Both the position numbers and the translations under genes were made by a program. The notes below the pieces were generated by a model that did not search any database, was not told where the DNA came from, and saw nothing but the letters and a program-made list of their open reading frames with translations. This document shows, in pieces, positions 8,258 through 16,802 of a DNA stretch of 64,000 bases. Every line of letters begins with the position of its first letter. Position 1 is the stretch's first letter. The stretch is from Nucisporomicrobium flavum (GTDB lineage Bacteria > Actinomycetota > Actinomycetes > Mycobacteriales > Micromonosporaceae): assembly GCF_016464385.1 (NCBI RefSeq), contig NZ_JADMLH010000016.1, positions 124,001 through 188,000 of the forward strand, given 5' to 3'.

Positions 8258-9434
8258 GATCGTCGACGCGGTGACCGCCGACGAGCCGCCCCTGGCACAC
8301 AGGGTCGACGACATCATCGCGGCCGGCCGGCGGGCCGAGCGCCGCCGCCGGGCCGGGTTCGCCTCGGCGGGAGCGGCCGGCCTGGTCGCCGTCGCGGTGG
8401 GCGGCGTGTTCGCGCTGTCGCCCGGCGGCAGCCCGGCCCCGGACGGCACCCGTACCGGCACCGTCGGCGCGGCGTCCAAGGGCACCAAGGCCGCCGCCAC
8501 GTGGGGCGCGTCGGAGCCGTTCACCTTCACCTTCCAGGGGTACGACGCCGGCAAGTTCCAGGTGCAGGACCCGATCGTGGCGTCGACCGCGTACCAGATC
8601 GCGTCGGTCTACGAGAAGGGCCGCACCACGAACGACAGGCCCTCGACGGAAGACGCGACCGGCGGCCTCGAGGAGAAGAAGCGGGGCGGTGGCGACCCGA
8701 CGCTGTACGCGTACCTGACCCTCTACCGGCCGGGCGCGTTCGACCCCTCCGGGATCAAGGGCGGCAAGGCGGTGACCGTGGCCGGGCACAAGGCGGTGCA
8801 GTCCTCGCTGCCGGTCGGGCTCGACCCGAAGAACGCGATCGATCCCGCCAACAAGCAGCTCGCTTGGGAGTACACCGACGACGCCTGGGCGGTCGTGACG
8901 TCGATCTCCAGCGACGAGGCCGACCCGTCCTTCGCCGACCTCGGTGAGCTGGCCGCGGGCCTGAAGCCGAGCACGCCCCGGCCCGCCACGGTGCCGTTCA
9001 CGGTCGGGTACACGCCCGCCGGGTTCGAGCCGGTCCAGACCGGTACGCACGCCCTGCCCGGCCTCGACGGCATCGCCTCCGCCCGCGAGGGCGACTACGG
9101 CGGCGCGACGTTCGCCAAGCCGGCCCCGGCCACGACCGGCCTGACCGAGCCGTTCGACACCGGTGAGAACGGCGTCAAGGGCAGCTTCCAGATCTTCGTC
9201 ACGCCCAGCCGCAACTCGAACCAGAAGGCGCAGGCCGGAAAGACGAAGTGCTACGCCAACGGCTTCTGCAACGTGTGGAGCGCCGACGGCAAGGTGCAGG
9301 TCCAGGTCAGCGACGAGGGTACGGGCGCGGACCTGCCGGAGGCCGAGCTGAAGAAGATCGCCCAGTCGGTCAAGGTCGCCGACGTGACCGACGCGGGCAG
9401 CTGGACCCCGGCGGCGAAGGCGCTGCGGCCGTAG
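8244..9434 (+). CDS. Single-pass membrane protein coupled to the sigma factor
   Basis: 396 residues, starting inside the sigma gene (14-base overlap). Residues about 1-40 are cytoplasmic and highly charged (RRAERRRRAGF), residues about 41-60 form one helix (GAAGLVAVAVGGVFAL), and the remainder is extracytoplasmic with no recognised fold. Position and topology match genes that regulate SigE-like factors, but the cytoplasmic part lacks the HxxxCxxC zinc motif of ZAS anti-sigma domains. An anti-sigma role is therefore inference from context only. It is followed by a strong hairpin terminator. Confidence 0.7.
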   Translation: MQLHEIVDAVTADEPPLAHRVDDIIAAGRRAERRRRAGFASAGAAGLVAVAVGGVFALSPGGSPAPDGTRTGTVGAASKGTKAAATWGASEPFTFTFQGYDAGKFQVQDPIVASTAYQIASVYEKGRTTNDRPSTEDATGGLEEKKRGGGDPTLYAYLTLYRPGAFDPSGIKGGKAVTVAGHKAVQSSLPVGLDPKNAIDPANKQLAWEYTDDAWAVVTSISSDEADPSFADLGELAAGLKPSTPRPATVPFTVGYTPAGFEPVQTGTHALPGLDGIASAREGDYGGATFAKPAPATTGLTEPFDTGENGVKGSFQIFVTPSRNSNQKAQAGKTKCYANGFCNVWSADGKVQVQVSDEGTGADLPEAELKKIAQSVKVADVTDAGSWTPAAKALRP

Positions 9435-9455
9435 CACCCGGACCGGTACGACCAC

Positions 9456-9489
9456 GACGACGGCGCCGCACCACCGCGGCGCCGTCGTC
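9456..9489. terminator. Hairpin terminator after sigma-factor operon
   Basis: A perfect 14-bp stem (GACGACGGCGCCGC / its complement) with a 6-base loop ACCACC lies 22 bases after the preceding stop. There is no T tract, as is usual in actinomycetes. Confidence 0.8.
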
Positions 9490-9592
9490 TCCGTCTTTCC
9501 GTCGGGCACTCCGATTGGTCCAGTTCTGCTACTTCCGCCTGGTCCACTGACGTTCCGGTGTCCCGCCGGAGGATCAACGTCGGGGAGGGCGA

Positions 9593-11053
9593 ATGCGGCG
9601 AGCGACAGTGCCACCGTGGTGCTGGTATCTGGCCTTCTCGGCGGCTGCCGTCATCGGGTACTTCCAGACACCCGACACCTGGGTGCAGACCGTCTGCTAC
9701 GACACGATCGCGGCGTCCGGCGTCGTCGCCATGGTCGTCGGCGTCCGGCGCAACGGCGGGGCCGCCGTCCGGCTGTGGCTGATGTTCGCCGCCTGCCAGC
9801 TGATCGCGGTGTGCGGCGACTTCACGTACGCCTGGTACGCCCGCTACCTCGACAACTCGTCCTACCCGGCGCCCGCCGACGCGTTCTACCTGGCCGCCGG
9901 CGTCCTGGAGGTCGTGGTCCTGATCCTCGTGCTGCGCCGCCGGCTGCCCGCCCGCGACGCCGCCGGCGTCATCGAGGCGTTGATCATCGCGGGCGCGTTC
10001 GCGCTGATCGCCTGGGTGTATCTGATGAAGCCGGTGACCCAATCCAGCGACTTCACGATCGCCGGGAAACTGGTGGCGATCAGCTATCCCGTCATCGACC
10101 TGCTGCTGCTCGCGCTGCTGGCGCGCATGCTGGTGGGCGGCGGTGCGCGCAACGGCGCCTTCCGGCTGCTCGCGGCGGGTATGACGAGCTACCTGGCGGC
10201 CGACTACGCCTGGGCGCTGACCGACCATTTCCAGTTCGAGGCGGGCACCTTCGCCAGCCACCTGATGGACGCCGGCTACCTGCTCGCCTTCGTCCTGTAC
10301 GGCGCCGCCGGCCTGCACCCGGGCATCCGTACGCTGGCCGAGCCCGTCCAGGTCGCCGGTCAGCGTTTCTCCCGGTGGCGGTTCGTGCTGCTGACCACCG
10401 CCACGATGATCGCGCCGCTGCTGCTCGCCGCCCAGGCGTGGCGCAACGACAACCGCGTGACCGACGCCGGTGCCATCGTGCTCGGCTGCGTCGGGATGTT
10501 CGTGCTGGTGGTGACCAGGATGGCCGGGCTGATCCGGCAGATCGAGCGGCAAGCGTCGATCCTGGGACGGCAGACCGAGGAGCTGACCGAGCTGGCGCAG
10601 CGCGATCAGCTGACCGGCCTGGCCAACCGGCGCGCCTGGGAGCGGGCCCTGCCGCTGGCCCTGGAGCACGCCCGGCGCGACGGCACCGTGCTGACCCTCG
10701 CGGTCATCGACCTCGACCACTTCAAGCACTTCAACGACCGGTACGGCCACCAGGCCGGCGACCGGCTGCTGAAGGAGGCCGCCGCGGCCTGGATGAGCGG
10801 GCTGCGCGGCAGCGACGTGCTGGCCCGGTACGGCGGCGAGGAGTTCACGCTGATCGTTCCGGACGGCGGCGCCCAGGCGGCCGCGCTCCTGGACCGGCTG
10901 CGCCCCCTGACCCCGTCCGGGCAGACCTTCTCCGCCGGCTTCGCGGTGTGGAACGGCGAGGAGTCGCCGGATGCGCTCTTCGCCCGCGCGGACGCCGCCC
11001 TGTACGACGCCAAGGGCGCGGGCCGCAACCGGGTGGCGGTCGCCGCGGCCTGA
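9593..11053 (+). CDS. Membrane-bound diguanylate cyclase (GGDEF)
   Basis: 486 residues. Nine to ten hydrophobic helices fill about residues 1-310. A short coiled segment (IRQIERQASILGRQTEELTELAQRD) leads to a complete GGDEF domain from about 335: RDQLTGLANRRAWERAL, IDLDHFKHFNDRYGHQAGD, and the active-site GGEEF at residues 414-418. The product-inhibition I-site RGSD (405-408) lies exactly five residues before it. Expected to make cyclic di-GMP in response to a membrane or extracellular cue. No EAL domain is attached. GGGGAGGG precedes ATG 9593. It stands alone between a terminator and the hydrolase gene. Confidence 0.93.
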   Translation: MRRATVPPWCWYLAFSAAAVIGYFQTPDTWVQTVCYDTIAASGVVAMVVGVRRNGGAAVRLWLMFAACQLIAVCGDFTYAWYARYLDNSSYPAPADAFYLAAGVLEVVVLILVLRRRLPARDAAGVIEALIIAGAFALIAWVYLMKPVTQSSDFTIAGKLVAISYPVIDLLLLALLARMLVGGGARNGAFRLLAAGMTSYLAADYAWALTDHFQFEAGTFASHLMDAGYLLAFVLYGAAGLHPGIRTLAEPVQVAGQRFSRWRFVLLTTATMIAPLLLAAQAWRNDNRVTDAGAIVLGCVGMFVLVVTRMAGLIRQIERQASILGRQTEELTELAQRDQLTGLANRRAWERALPLALEHARRDGTVLTLAVIDLDHFKHFNDRYGHQAGDRLLKEAAAAWMSGLRGSDVLARYGGEEFTLIVPDGGAQAAALLDRLRPLTPSGQTFSAGFAVWNGEESPDALFARADAALYDAKGAGRNRVAVAAA

Positions 11054-11131
11054 CAGGTACAGCAGCCTGTACCCGAAGACGGCGGCCAGCAGGATCGATC
11101 ATGGAGGCCACCGGCCATAGCGTTTCTGCGT

Positions 11132-12361
11132 ATGACAGCCACGAAGAGCCACCGCAAGCTGACGATCGGCATCACCACCGCCGCCATCCTCGCCGCGGGC
11201 GTGGGAGTCGCCAACGCTGACGTCTCCCCGAGCGCCCCCGCCGGGGCCGTCGCCGGGTCCTCCCGGCACTCCGGCTGGGCGGGCATCACCCGGGAGCAGG
11301 TGCAGATCGACTTCGGCAAGGGCTGGGTCACGAAGGCGGAGCTCACCTATCCGAGCAACGCCCGGGGCCGCCTGCCGGTCGTCGTCTTCCTGCACGGAAG
11401 CGGGCACAACGACATGAACCAGACGCTGCCCGAGGGCAAGGGCTCCACGTTCGTCCCGCTCGCGCAGGCCGCCGGCCGGGAGGGGTTCGCGACCCTGCGC
11501 TTCAACAAGCGCGGGGTCACCGACATCGGGCCCGTGGAGAGCACCGACCCGGCCCAGCTGCTGCCGGAGAACCCGTACCGGCAGATCCAGCTGGACGCCG
11601 CCTCCGTGATCCGGTTCGCGGCCCGGTCGCCGAGGATCGACCCCTCGAAGATCTACCTGCTCGGCCACAGCGAGGGCACCAACGTGGCCGCGAACCTCGC
11701 CGGTGACCCGAAGAAGTACGGCATCCCGAAGCCGGCCGGCGTGGTCGAGATGGGCGTCGTCGGCAAGCCCATCGAGGATCTGCTGACGTTCCAGATCTAC
11801 GGCCGGCTGCTGCTCCAGCTGCACGACGAGTTCGACGTCGACGGCGACGGCCGGCTGACCGCCACCGAGGCGACCGACGGCCTCGTGGGCCTGCCGAAGG
11901 CGGAGGCCGACCAGTTCCGCTCCGTCCTGCTCGACGGCCGCAAGGTGTCGGCCGCCACGGACCGCGACCACGACGGCCGCATCGCGATCGACGCCGAGGC
12001 CGGCGCCGTGCTGCGCGAGACGACCCACATCGACGACTACCCGAACGTGCCGGGCCTGGACCCGTACGTGGTCAGCTACGCGAAGGACTTCGCCCGCTTC
12101 CCGACCGTGACCCAGGCGTTGCCGAAGTTCCGCGGCCCGACGCTGATGCTCAACGGCGAGAACGATCTGCAGACCCCGGCCCGTGCCGCGATCGCCGCCG
12201 ACGCCGCGGTCGCCGCAGCCGGGAACAAGGACCACAAGCTGGTCATCTACCCGGGCATGGCACACACCATGAACATCACGCCGAAGTTCCACCCGGTGTT
12301 CGGCGAGCCCGACAAGCAGGTCATCACGGAGATCCAGGGCTGGCTCAAGTCCCACCGCTGA
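11132..12361 (+). CDS. Secreted alpha/beta hydrolase with EF-hand insertion
   Basis: 409 residues. A signal peptide (KLTIGITTAAILAAGVGVANA) ends near residue 29. The fold shows the oxyanion region VVVFLHGSGHND, nucleophile elbow LGHSEGT (Ser180), acid GENDLQ (Asp345) and base GMAHTM (His378). Between nucleophile and acid, in the lid position, residues 235-246 form a textbook EF-hand calcium loop (DVDGDGRLTATE). A second loop at 277-288 (DRDHDGRIAIDA) lacks the final acidic ligand. Calcium may therefore control access or stability; this is inferred. Substrate is unknown, probably an ester or peptide. It is convergent with GH44 across a shared hairpin. Confidence 0.85.
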   Translation: MTATKSHRKLTIGITTAAILAAGVGVANADVSPSAPAGAVAGSSRHSGWAGITREQVQIDFGKGWVTKAELTYPSNARGRLPVVVFLHGSGHNDMNQTLPEGKGSTFVPLAQAAGREGFATLRFNKRGVTDIGPVESTDPAQLLPENPYRQIQLDAASVIRFAARSPRIDPSKIYLLGHSEGTNVAANLAGDPKKYGIPKPAGVVEMGVVGKPIEDLLTFQIYGRLLLQLHDEFDVDGDGRLTATEATDGLVGLPKAEADQFRSVLLDGRKVSAATDRDHDGRIAIDAEAGAVLRETTHIDDYPNVPGLDPYVVSYAKDFARFPTVTQALPKFRGPTLMLNGENDLQTPARAAIAADAAVAAAGNKDHKLVIYPGMAHTMNITPKFHPVFGEPDKQVITEIQGWLKSHR

Positions 12362-12372
12362 CCCATCGCCGA

Positions 12373-12403
12373 CGAAGCGGCCGCCGGGGAGGCGGCCGCT
12401 TCG
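12373..12403. terminator. Bidirectional hairpin terminator
   Basis: A 13-bp perfect stem CGAAGCGGCCGCC with 5-base loop GGGGA lies between the convergent hydrolase and GH44 genes (stops at 12361 and 12405). Confidence 0.8.
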
Positions 12404-12404
12404 G

Positions 12405-14057
12405 TCATGCTTTCGGCAGCACCAGCATCGTGATGGAGTTCGCCGGGTACGTCGCCACGGCGCTGCCCCGGTTCACCGTGAGATCGTCGCCGCGGACGAT
12501 GGAGCTGAGATCCGCGGGGCTGTAGGTGTAACGCTTCGCCGTGCCGGTGGTGCGGCAACCGGCGATCGACAGGGACGAGGTCAGATCGTCGCCCGTCTTG
12601 TTGACGACCATGAGGGTCAGCGCCTTGTCGGACGAGCGCTGTGCGGCGTACACGGCGAGCTGTCCCTGGTCTCCGCTGGTCGCCGACACGCTGACGTCGC
12701 CGAACCGGCCGCCCGCGCCGTCGTAGTTGCGATACATCCGGAACGCGTACGCGCCGGGCTGCGTCGGCTGGGGTTCGCCCCACATGGTGGCCAGATCGAG
12801 CCCTTCGCGCCCGAAGATCCCCAGGACGTCGGCCTCGGCCAGCGCGCCGTTGACGGTGTCCAGCGCACCCCAGTTGTACTCGGTGATCGCGACCTTCGTG
12901 CCGGGGTAGTACTGGGCCACCCACGCCTTCATGGTGCGGATGAACTGCAGCGGCGGGGCGTTCACGCCACTCGGGCCGATCCACGACTCCTCGACGTACG
13001 CGGGATCCCACAGCGAGCGGGTGGACCGCAGCCGCAGCGCGTTCGCGTCGGGGTCCGTACCGCCGCCGATCTGCGGGTAGTAGTGCTGATCGAAGTAGTC
13101 GAGGAAGCGCTTGCCGCCGTGGGCCGCGCCGTAGTCCCTCATGTTCTTCAGGTACCACTGGGAGAGGTTGAGCCCGCCGTGCGCGGCCGCGTCGGCGCCC
13201 GGCGCGCACCCGTCGGCCCCGGAGGCCACCCACTCGCAGTAACCCCAGCCGGACGGGCCCAGCACGGCGGCACTGCGGTCGGCCGCCTTGATCGCCGCGG
13301 CGGTCGCCGTACCCTTCCCGCCCAGCTCGTCGTAGGTGACCGCGTCGGGGTGCACGTCGCGGTGGGTGGAGCTCCACAGCACCGGCTCGTTGTCGAGCTC
13401 GTAGATCCGTACGCCGCCCCGCGCCGCCGTGCCGAAGTTCTTCACGAGGTGCGACACCATCTCGCCGCCGAACGAGGGACCCACCGGGATCGACGTGTCG
13501 GCCGGGTCAGCGCCGGTGAGGTTCGCGCCGTCGAGCTTGCCGTTGCCGCAGTTGGGATCCCACTGATCGAAGCTGTCCTGCGCCGGGAAGCGGGTCGCGG
13601 GGAAACCGCAGGCGAACGGGTGCTCCTGCGGCGAGTCCTTGGCGACCCACCCGATCAGCGGAACCGTGACGATCTGCTTCGTACCGTGGTCCCGGTTGGT
13701 CTGGACGAACGCCTCGACCGTCTTGTCCGGCGAGGCCACGATGTTCTCGAAGTACCAGTCGCTACCGGTGTTGTAGGTGTGGTTGCGGAAGTTGTAGCGG
13801 CTGCTCGCGTTGCCGCCCCAGCGCGCCACCGGCATGCCGATCTCGGCGGCGAACGCGGGGTCGGCCCCGTTGAGCCCGTAGATGTCCGGGCTGATCGCGT
13901 GGCGGGCGGCGGACACGTCGACCGACAGCGCCGGCCCGGCCGCGGCGGCCAGCGCCGCAGCCGGGTGGGCGGTCAGGACCGCCGCGACGAGGGTCAGCGC
14001 GCTGCCGCCGGCCGTGATCCGGAGTTTCCGCCGCCGAGTACGCATCGCCGCCTCCAT
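12405..14057 (-). CDS. Secreted glycoside hydrolase family 44 endoglucanase/xyloglucanase
   Basis: 550 residues with a Sec signal (RRRKLRITAGGSALTLVAAVL ... AALA, about residues 8-40). The GH44 catalytic domain shows ISPDIYGLNGAD, MPVARWGGNASSRYNFRN and the acid/base Glu224 in YELDNEPVLW. The nucleophile Glu393 is in ITEYNWG. A beta domain closes the C-terminus (NSITMLVLPKA). GH44 enzymes cut beta-1,4-glucan, carboxymethyl-cellulose and xyloglucan. ATG 14057 is taken; ATG 14045 (MRTRRR) is also possible and gives a more typical signal peptide. A perfect CebR-type operator lies 36 bases upstream, so induction by cello-oligosaccharides is predicted. No carbohydrate-binding module is attached. 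Confidence 0.92.
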   Translation of the reverse strand: MEAAMRTRRRKLRITAGGSALTLVAAVLTAHPAAALAAAAGPALSVDVSAARHAISPDIYGLNGADPAFAAEIGMPVARWGGNASSRYNFRNHTYNTGSDWYFENIVASPDKTVEAFVQTNRDHGTKQIVTVPLIGWVAKDSPQEHPFACGFPATRFPAQDSFDQWDPNCGNGKLDGANLTGADPADTSIPVGPSFGGEMVSHLVKNFGTAARGGVRIYELDNEPVLWSSTHRDVHPDAVTYDELGGKGTATAAAIKAADRSAAVLGPSGWGYCEWVASGADGCAPGADAAAHGGLNLSQWYLKNMRDYGAAHGGKRFLDYFDQHYYPQIGGGTDPDANALRLRSTRSLWDPAYVEESWIGPSGVNAPPLQFIRTMKAWVAQYYPGTKVAITEYNWGALDTVNGALAEADVLGIFGREGLDLATMWGEPQPTQPGAYAFRMYRNYDGAGGRFGDVSVSATSGDQGQLAVYAAQRSSDKALTLMVVNKTGDDLTSSLSIAGCRTTGTAKRYTYSPADLSSIVRGDDLTVNRGSAVATYPANSITMLVLPKA

Positions 14058-14092
14058 CGATATACGTCACTGGAGTCGTACGGTAACACGTT

Positions 14093-14106
14093 TGGGAGCG
14101 CTCCCA
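14093..14106. promoter_or_regulatory. CebR-type operator (TGGGAGCGCTCCCA)
   Basis: A perfect 14-bp palindrome TGGGAGCGCTCCCA, identical to the operator of the LacI-family cellobiose/cellulose regulator CebR known from Streptomyces and relatives. It lies 36 bases upstream of the GH44 start. No cebR gene is in the window, so the regulator would act from elsewhere. Confidence 0.85.
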
Positions 14107-14108
14107 TA

Positions 14109-14672
14109 TCACTCCCGGTCGCGGCGCAGCATGGTGAGTACCGCCGGCCCGGCGGACTCGACGCCGGTGAACTGGAAGTCGGCGGGCGTGCCGGTGGCGA
14201 ACAACCGGTCGCCCGCTCCGGCGACCGTGGGGAAGGTCAGCACCCGGTACTCGTCGACCAGGTCGGCCGCGGCGAGCGCGTGCACCACGCTGAGGCTCCC
14301 GATGACCACGACGTCACGCCGGGCGCGCTCGCCGGCGACCCAGGCGAGCAGGTCACCCTCGACGGCCGCCGAGTTCGGCCAGGCGCCGGCGTCGATGCCG
14401 GTCCGGGTCGCCACCCGCTTGGGCACGGTGTTCATCAGCTTCGCGAAGTCACCGTCGCGGCCCGGCCAGAGCTGCGCGAAGTGCTCCCACGTACGCCGCC
14501 CGTACAGCTGCACGCCCTGTTCCATCCGCGCGCCGAGGCGGAACTTGTCGTCGGTGACCGGTCCCGGCCCGAACCGGAACGCCCAGCCGCCGTAGCCGGT
14601 GCCGGCCCGGCCGTCCGGGTCGGAGACCACGCCGTCGAGCGTGGCGAACTGGATGACGATGACGTCGCCCAT
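14109..14672 (-). CDS. RibD C-terminal/dihydrofolate-reductase-like protein
   Basis: 187 residues. The N-terminal strand MGDVIVIQFATLDGVVSDPD, LYGRRTWEHFAQLWP, the VVVIGSLSVVHALAAADLVDEY block and FPTVAGAGDRLF match the YyaP/YwjB-type RibD_C family of NADPH-dependent reductases, which are usually of unknown substrate. The start at 14672 follows AAGGAA with good spacing. Upstream in-frame residues are Arg/Pro-rich and unlike the family, so they are excluded. It is divergent from the ECF sigma gene across 95 bases. In actinomycetes such genes often sit beside SigJ/SigG-type ECF factors. Confidence 0.87.
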   Translation of the reverse strand: MGDVIVIQFATLDGVVSDPDGRAGTGYGGWAFRFGPGPVTDDKFRLGARMEQGVQLYGRRTWEHFAQLWPGRDGDFAKLMNTVPKRVATRTGIDAGAWPNSAAVEGDLLAWVAGERARRDVVVIGSLSVVHALAAADLVDEYRVLTFPTVAGAGDRLFATGTPADFQFTGVESAGPAVLTMLRRDRE

Positions 14673-14767
14673 CAGGAGTTCCTTCCGCAGGAGCGGCCCC
14701 GATCGGCCGCCGTCTGCGTGCACATACCGCGCGGCCGGCCCGAACTCATCGGTCCTAGGCTCGCCCC

Positions 14768-15730
14768 ATGGGGGATGCGAGCCGGCGCGACTGGGACGAG
14801 TGGCACGAGACCTACCGCGGCGACGTGCTCGCCCACTGCTACCGGATGCTCGGCTCCGTCGACGAGGCCGAGGACCTGGTGCAGGAGACGTTCCTGCGGG
14901 CCTGGCGGGCGGCCGACCGGTACGACCACAGCCGCGCGTCGGTCCGCACGTGGCTGCACCGCATCGCGACCAACGTCTGCCTGACCGCCCTGGAGGGACG
15001 CGCGCGGCGGCCGCTCCCGAGCACGCTGGGCCCGGCCGGCGACGACCCGTACGCGCCGCTGACCCCGAACCTGGACGTACCGTGGCTGCAGCCGTTCCCG
15101 GACGCCCGGCTCGGCGACCCCGCGGAAACCGCCCAGCAGCGCGCGGGCCTGCGGCTGGCGCTGATCGCGGCACTGCAGCTGCTCCCGGCCCGGCAACGGG
15201 CCGCGCTCGTGCTGCGTGAAGTGCTGGAACTGCCCGCGGCCGAGGTCGCCTACGCGCTGGACAGCACCGTGGCATCGGTCAACAGCAGCCTCCAACGGGC
15301 CCGGGCGACCCTGCGCGCCGCGGGCCCCGTCCTCGAGGGACTCCGCGAGCCGGCCGACCCGGGCGACCGGGCCGTGGTCGAGCGCTACCTGAAAGCGTTC
15401 GAGGCGGCCGACATCGAGGGCCTGACCAGGCTGCTCGCCGAAGACGTCGCCCTGGAGATGCCGCCGGTCGACCTGTGGCTCGCCGGGCGCGGCCACTACC
15501 GCGAGTTCATGGAGCGCGTCTTCGCCATGCGGGGCACCGGCTGGCGTCTCGAACCGGTGCCGGCCAACGGAGGCGTCGCCCTGGCCGCGTACACCCCGGA
15601 TCCGCAGACGGGGGTGCTGCGGGCCCATTCGGTGCAGGTGTTCACCGTGGCGGAGGGCCGGATCCGGCGCTGCGTCACGTTCGCGGACCCGGCGGTCTTC
15701 GACCTCTTCGGACTACCTGCTACGGCCTGA
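14768..15730 (+). CDS. ECF sigma factor with C-terminal SnoaL-like domain (SigG/SigJ type)
   Basis: 320 residues. Sigma region 2 is YRGDVLAHCYRMLGSVDEAEDLVQETFLRAWRAADRYD. Region 4 is LQLLPARQRAALVLREVLELPAAEVAYALDSTVASVNSSLQRARATL. A C-terminal SnoaL/NTF2-like domain of about 125 residues starts near PGDRAVVERYLKAFEAADIEGLTRLLAEDV. In ECF41/ECF56-like factors this extension takes the place of a separate anti-sigma factor and modulates the protein itself. ATG 14768 has no strong Shine-Dalgarno sequence and could be leaderless. The 3' end overlaps the convergent amidohydrolase gene by 11 bases. Confidence 0.92.
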   Translation: MGDASRRDWDEWHETYRGDVLAHCYRMLGSVDEAEDLVQETFLRAWRAADRYDHSRASVRTWLHRIATNVCLTALEGRARRPLPSTLGPAGDDPYAPLTPNLDVPWLQPFPDARLGDPAETAQQRAGLRLALIAALQLLPARQRAALVLREVLELPAAEVAYALDSTVASVNSSLQRARATLRAAGPVLEGLREPADPGDRAVVERYLKAFEAADIEGLTRLLAEDVALEMPPVDLWLAGRGHYREFMERVFAMRGTGWRLEPVPANGGVALAAYTPDPQTGVLRAHSVQVFTVAEGRIRRCVTFADPAVFDLFGLPATA

Positions 15731-16802
15731 CAGCGTCACCCTGGCCGGGTGGGTCGGGCAGACCGAACAAGTCCCGGGTGTTGGCCTCCAGCAGCCGGCG
15801 GGCCACCGCCGGTTCGAGCCGCTTGACCAGCCGGACCAGGCTGCGGTTGTAGGTCTCCCGCAGCTCGAGGTTCGGCGGCTCCCGGACGAAGTGCGTGGGC
15901 CCGTCCGTCGCCGCGTCCGACCCGAAGAGCACCCGCTCCGGGCCCACCTCGTCGATCAGCCGCTCGACCTCGGCGGAGCCGCACCAGGACGTCTCGAGGT
16001 ACAGGTTGGACAGCCGCCGGGCGTGCCGGCTCGCGCGCAGCCGCCCGTTCCCCGGACCGAGAAACGTGTGGTAGAGCACGAAGCTGACCTCGGGAAAGCG
16101 TTCGGCCAGCCGCCGGATCAGATCCGGATCGGCCGGTCCCGGGCCGCTGTGTACGGTCACCGGCACCCGCGCCTGCTCCGCCACTTCCAGGTACGGGTCG
16201 AGCCCCGCGCTGTCGGCAGGGTACGCGTCGTACGCGGGATGCAGCTTGAGCCCCGCCGCACCGTCCGCCAGCCGCCGCCGTACGTCCTCCGGGCCGGGAC
16301 CGCCCGGCCGCACCCAGACCAGGGGCGTCAGCCACGGCGCCGCCTCGGCGGCGAGCTCCACGAAGTCGTTGTCGCCCCAGGACACCAGCGCGTGCGTCAT
16401 CCCGCCGGAGTAGGCGGCGGCGCACAGGCTGCCGAAGCCGAGCGCATCGGTGCCCGGGGCGCGGACGTGGACGTGCGCGTCCACCGGGTCGAGGTCGATC
16501 CACAGCCGGTAGTCGGCGTTCTCGTTGTTGTCGCAGCCGGACCGGTCCTCCTCGCGGACGACGCAGTCGAGGACGTGCCCGGCGTCGACCTGCACGCCGG
16601 CCTCCCAGCTGCGGGCACCGGTCCTCTCCATCCGGATGTCCCGCGGCTTGGTCCAGCCGTCGTGGCCGACGTGCAGCACGAGCCGGCGACCGCCGCGAGC
16701 CAGGGAACCGGTGTAGCGGACCCGGGCCTCGCCGCGCCGCTGCGCCGCCGGTGCGAGCCATTGCAGCGGCCGGTCGAAACGTCGCGGCGGGTCCGCGCTC
16801 AC
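15720..16802 (-). CDS. Amidohydrolase-2 family enzyme fused to N-terminal carbohydrate-binding-like domain
   Basis: 360 residues from GTG 16802, which overlaps the previous stop (GTGA). Residues about 15-103 form a beta domain with HVGHDGWTKPRDIRME and CDNNENADYRLWI, closely resembling CBM25/starch-binding modules. From residue 108 an amidohydrolase barrel begins with the metal motif DAHVHV (His110, His112). It continues with LKLHPAYDAYPADSAGLD, VPVTVHSGPG, FVLYHTFLG and ERVLFGSDAATDG, the late Asp being a typical metal ligand. Family members are metal-dependent hydrolases or decarboxylases. The substrate is unknown. Last gene of a five-gene coupled operon that begins with a PaaK-type ligase. 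Confidence 0.82.
   Translation of the reverse strand: MSADPPRRFDRPLQWLAPAAQRRGEARVRYTGSLARGGRRLVLHVGHDGWTKPRDIRMERTGARSWEAGVQVDAGHVLDCVVREEDRSGCDNNENADYRLWIDLDPVDAHVHVRAPGTDALGFGSLCAAAYSGGMTHALVSWGDNDFVELAAEAAPWLTPLVWVRPGGPGPEDVRRRLADGAAGLKLHPAYDAYPADSAGLDPYLEVAEQARVPVTVHSGPGPADPDLIRRLAERFPEVSFVLYHTFLGPGNGRLRASRHARRLSNLYLETSWCGSAEVERLIDEVGPERVLFGSDAATDGPTHFVREPPNLELRETYNRSLVRLVKRLEPAVARRLLEANTRDLFGLPDPPGQGDAVRP

Noticed and set aside
9456..9489. Operator palindrome
   Set aside because: Stem of 14 bp and a 6-base loop right after a stop codon fit a terminator better than a protein-binding site.
12247..14112. Long open frames on both strands across the GH44 gene
   Set aside because: High GC leaves several open frames. 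Only the 12405-14057 frame matches a family, carries a signal peptide and has catalytic motifs.
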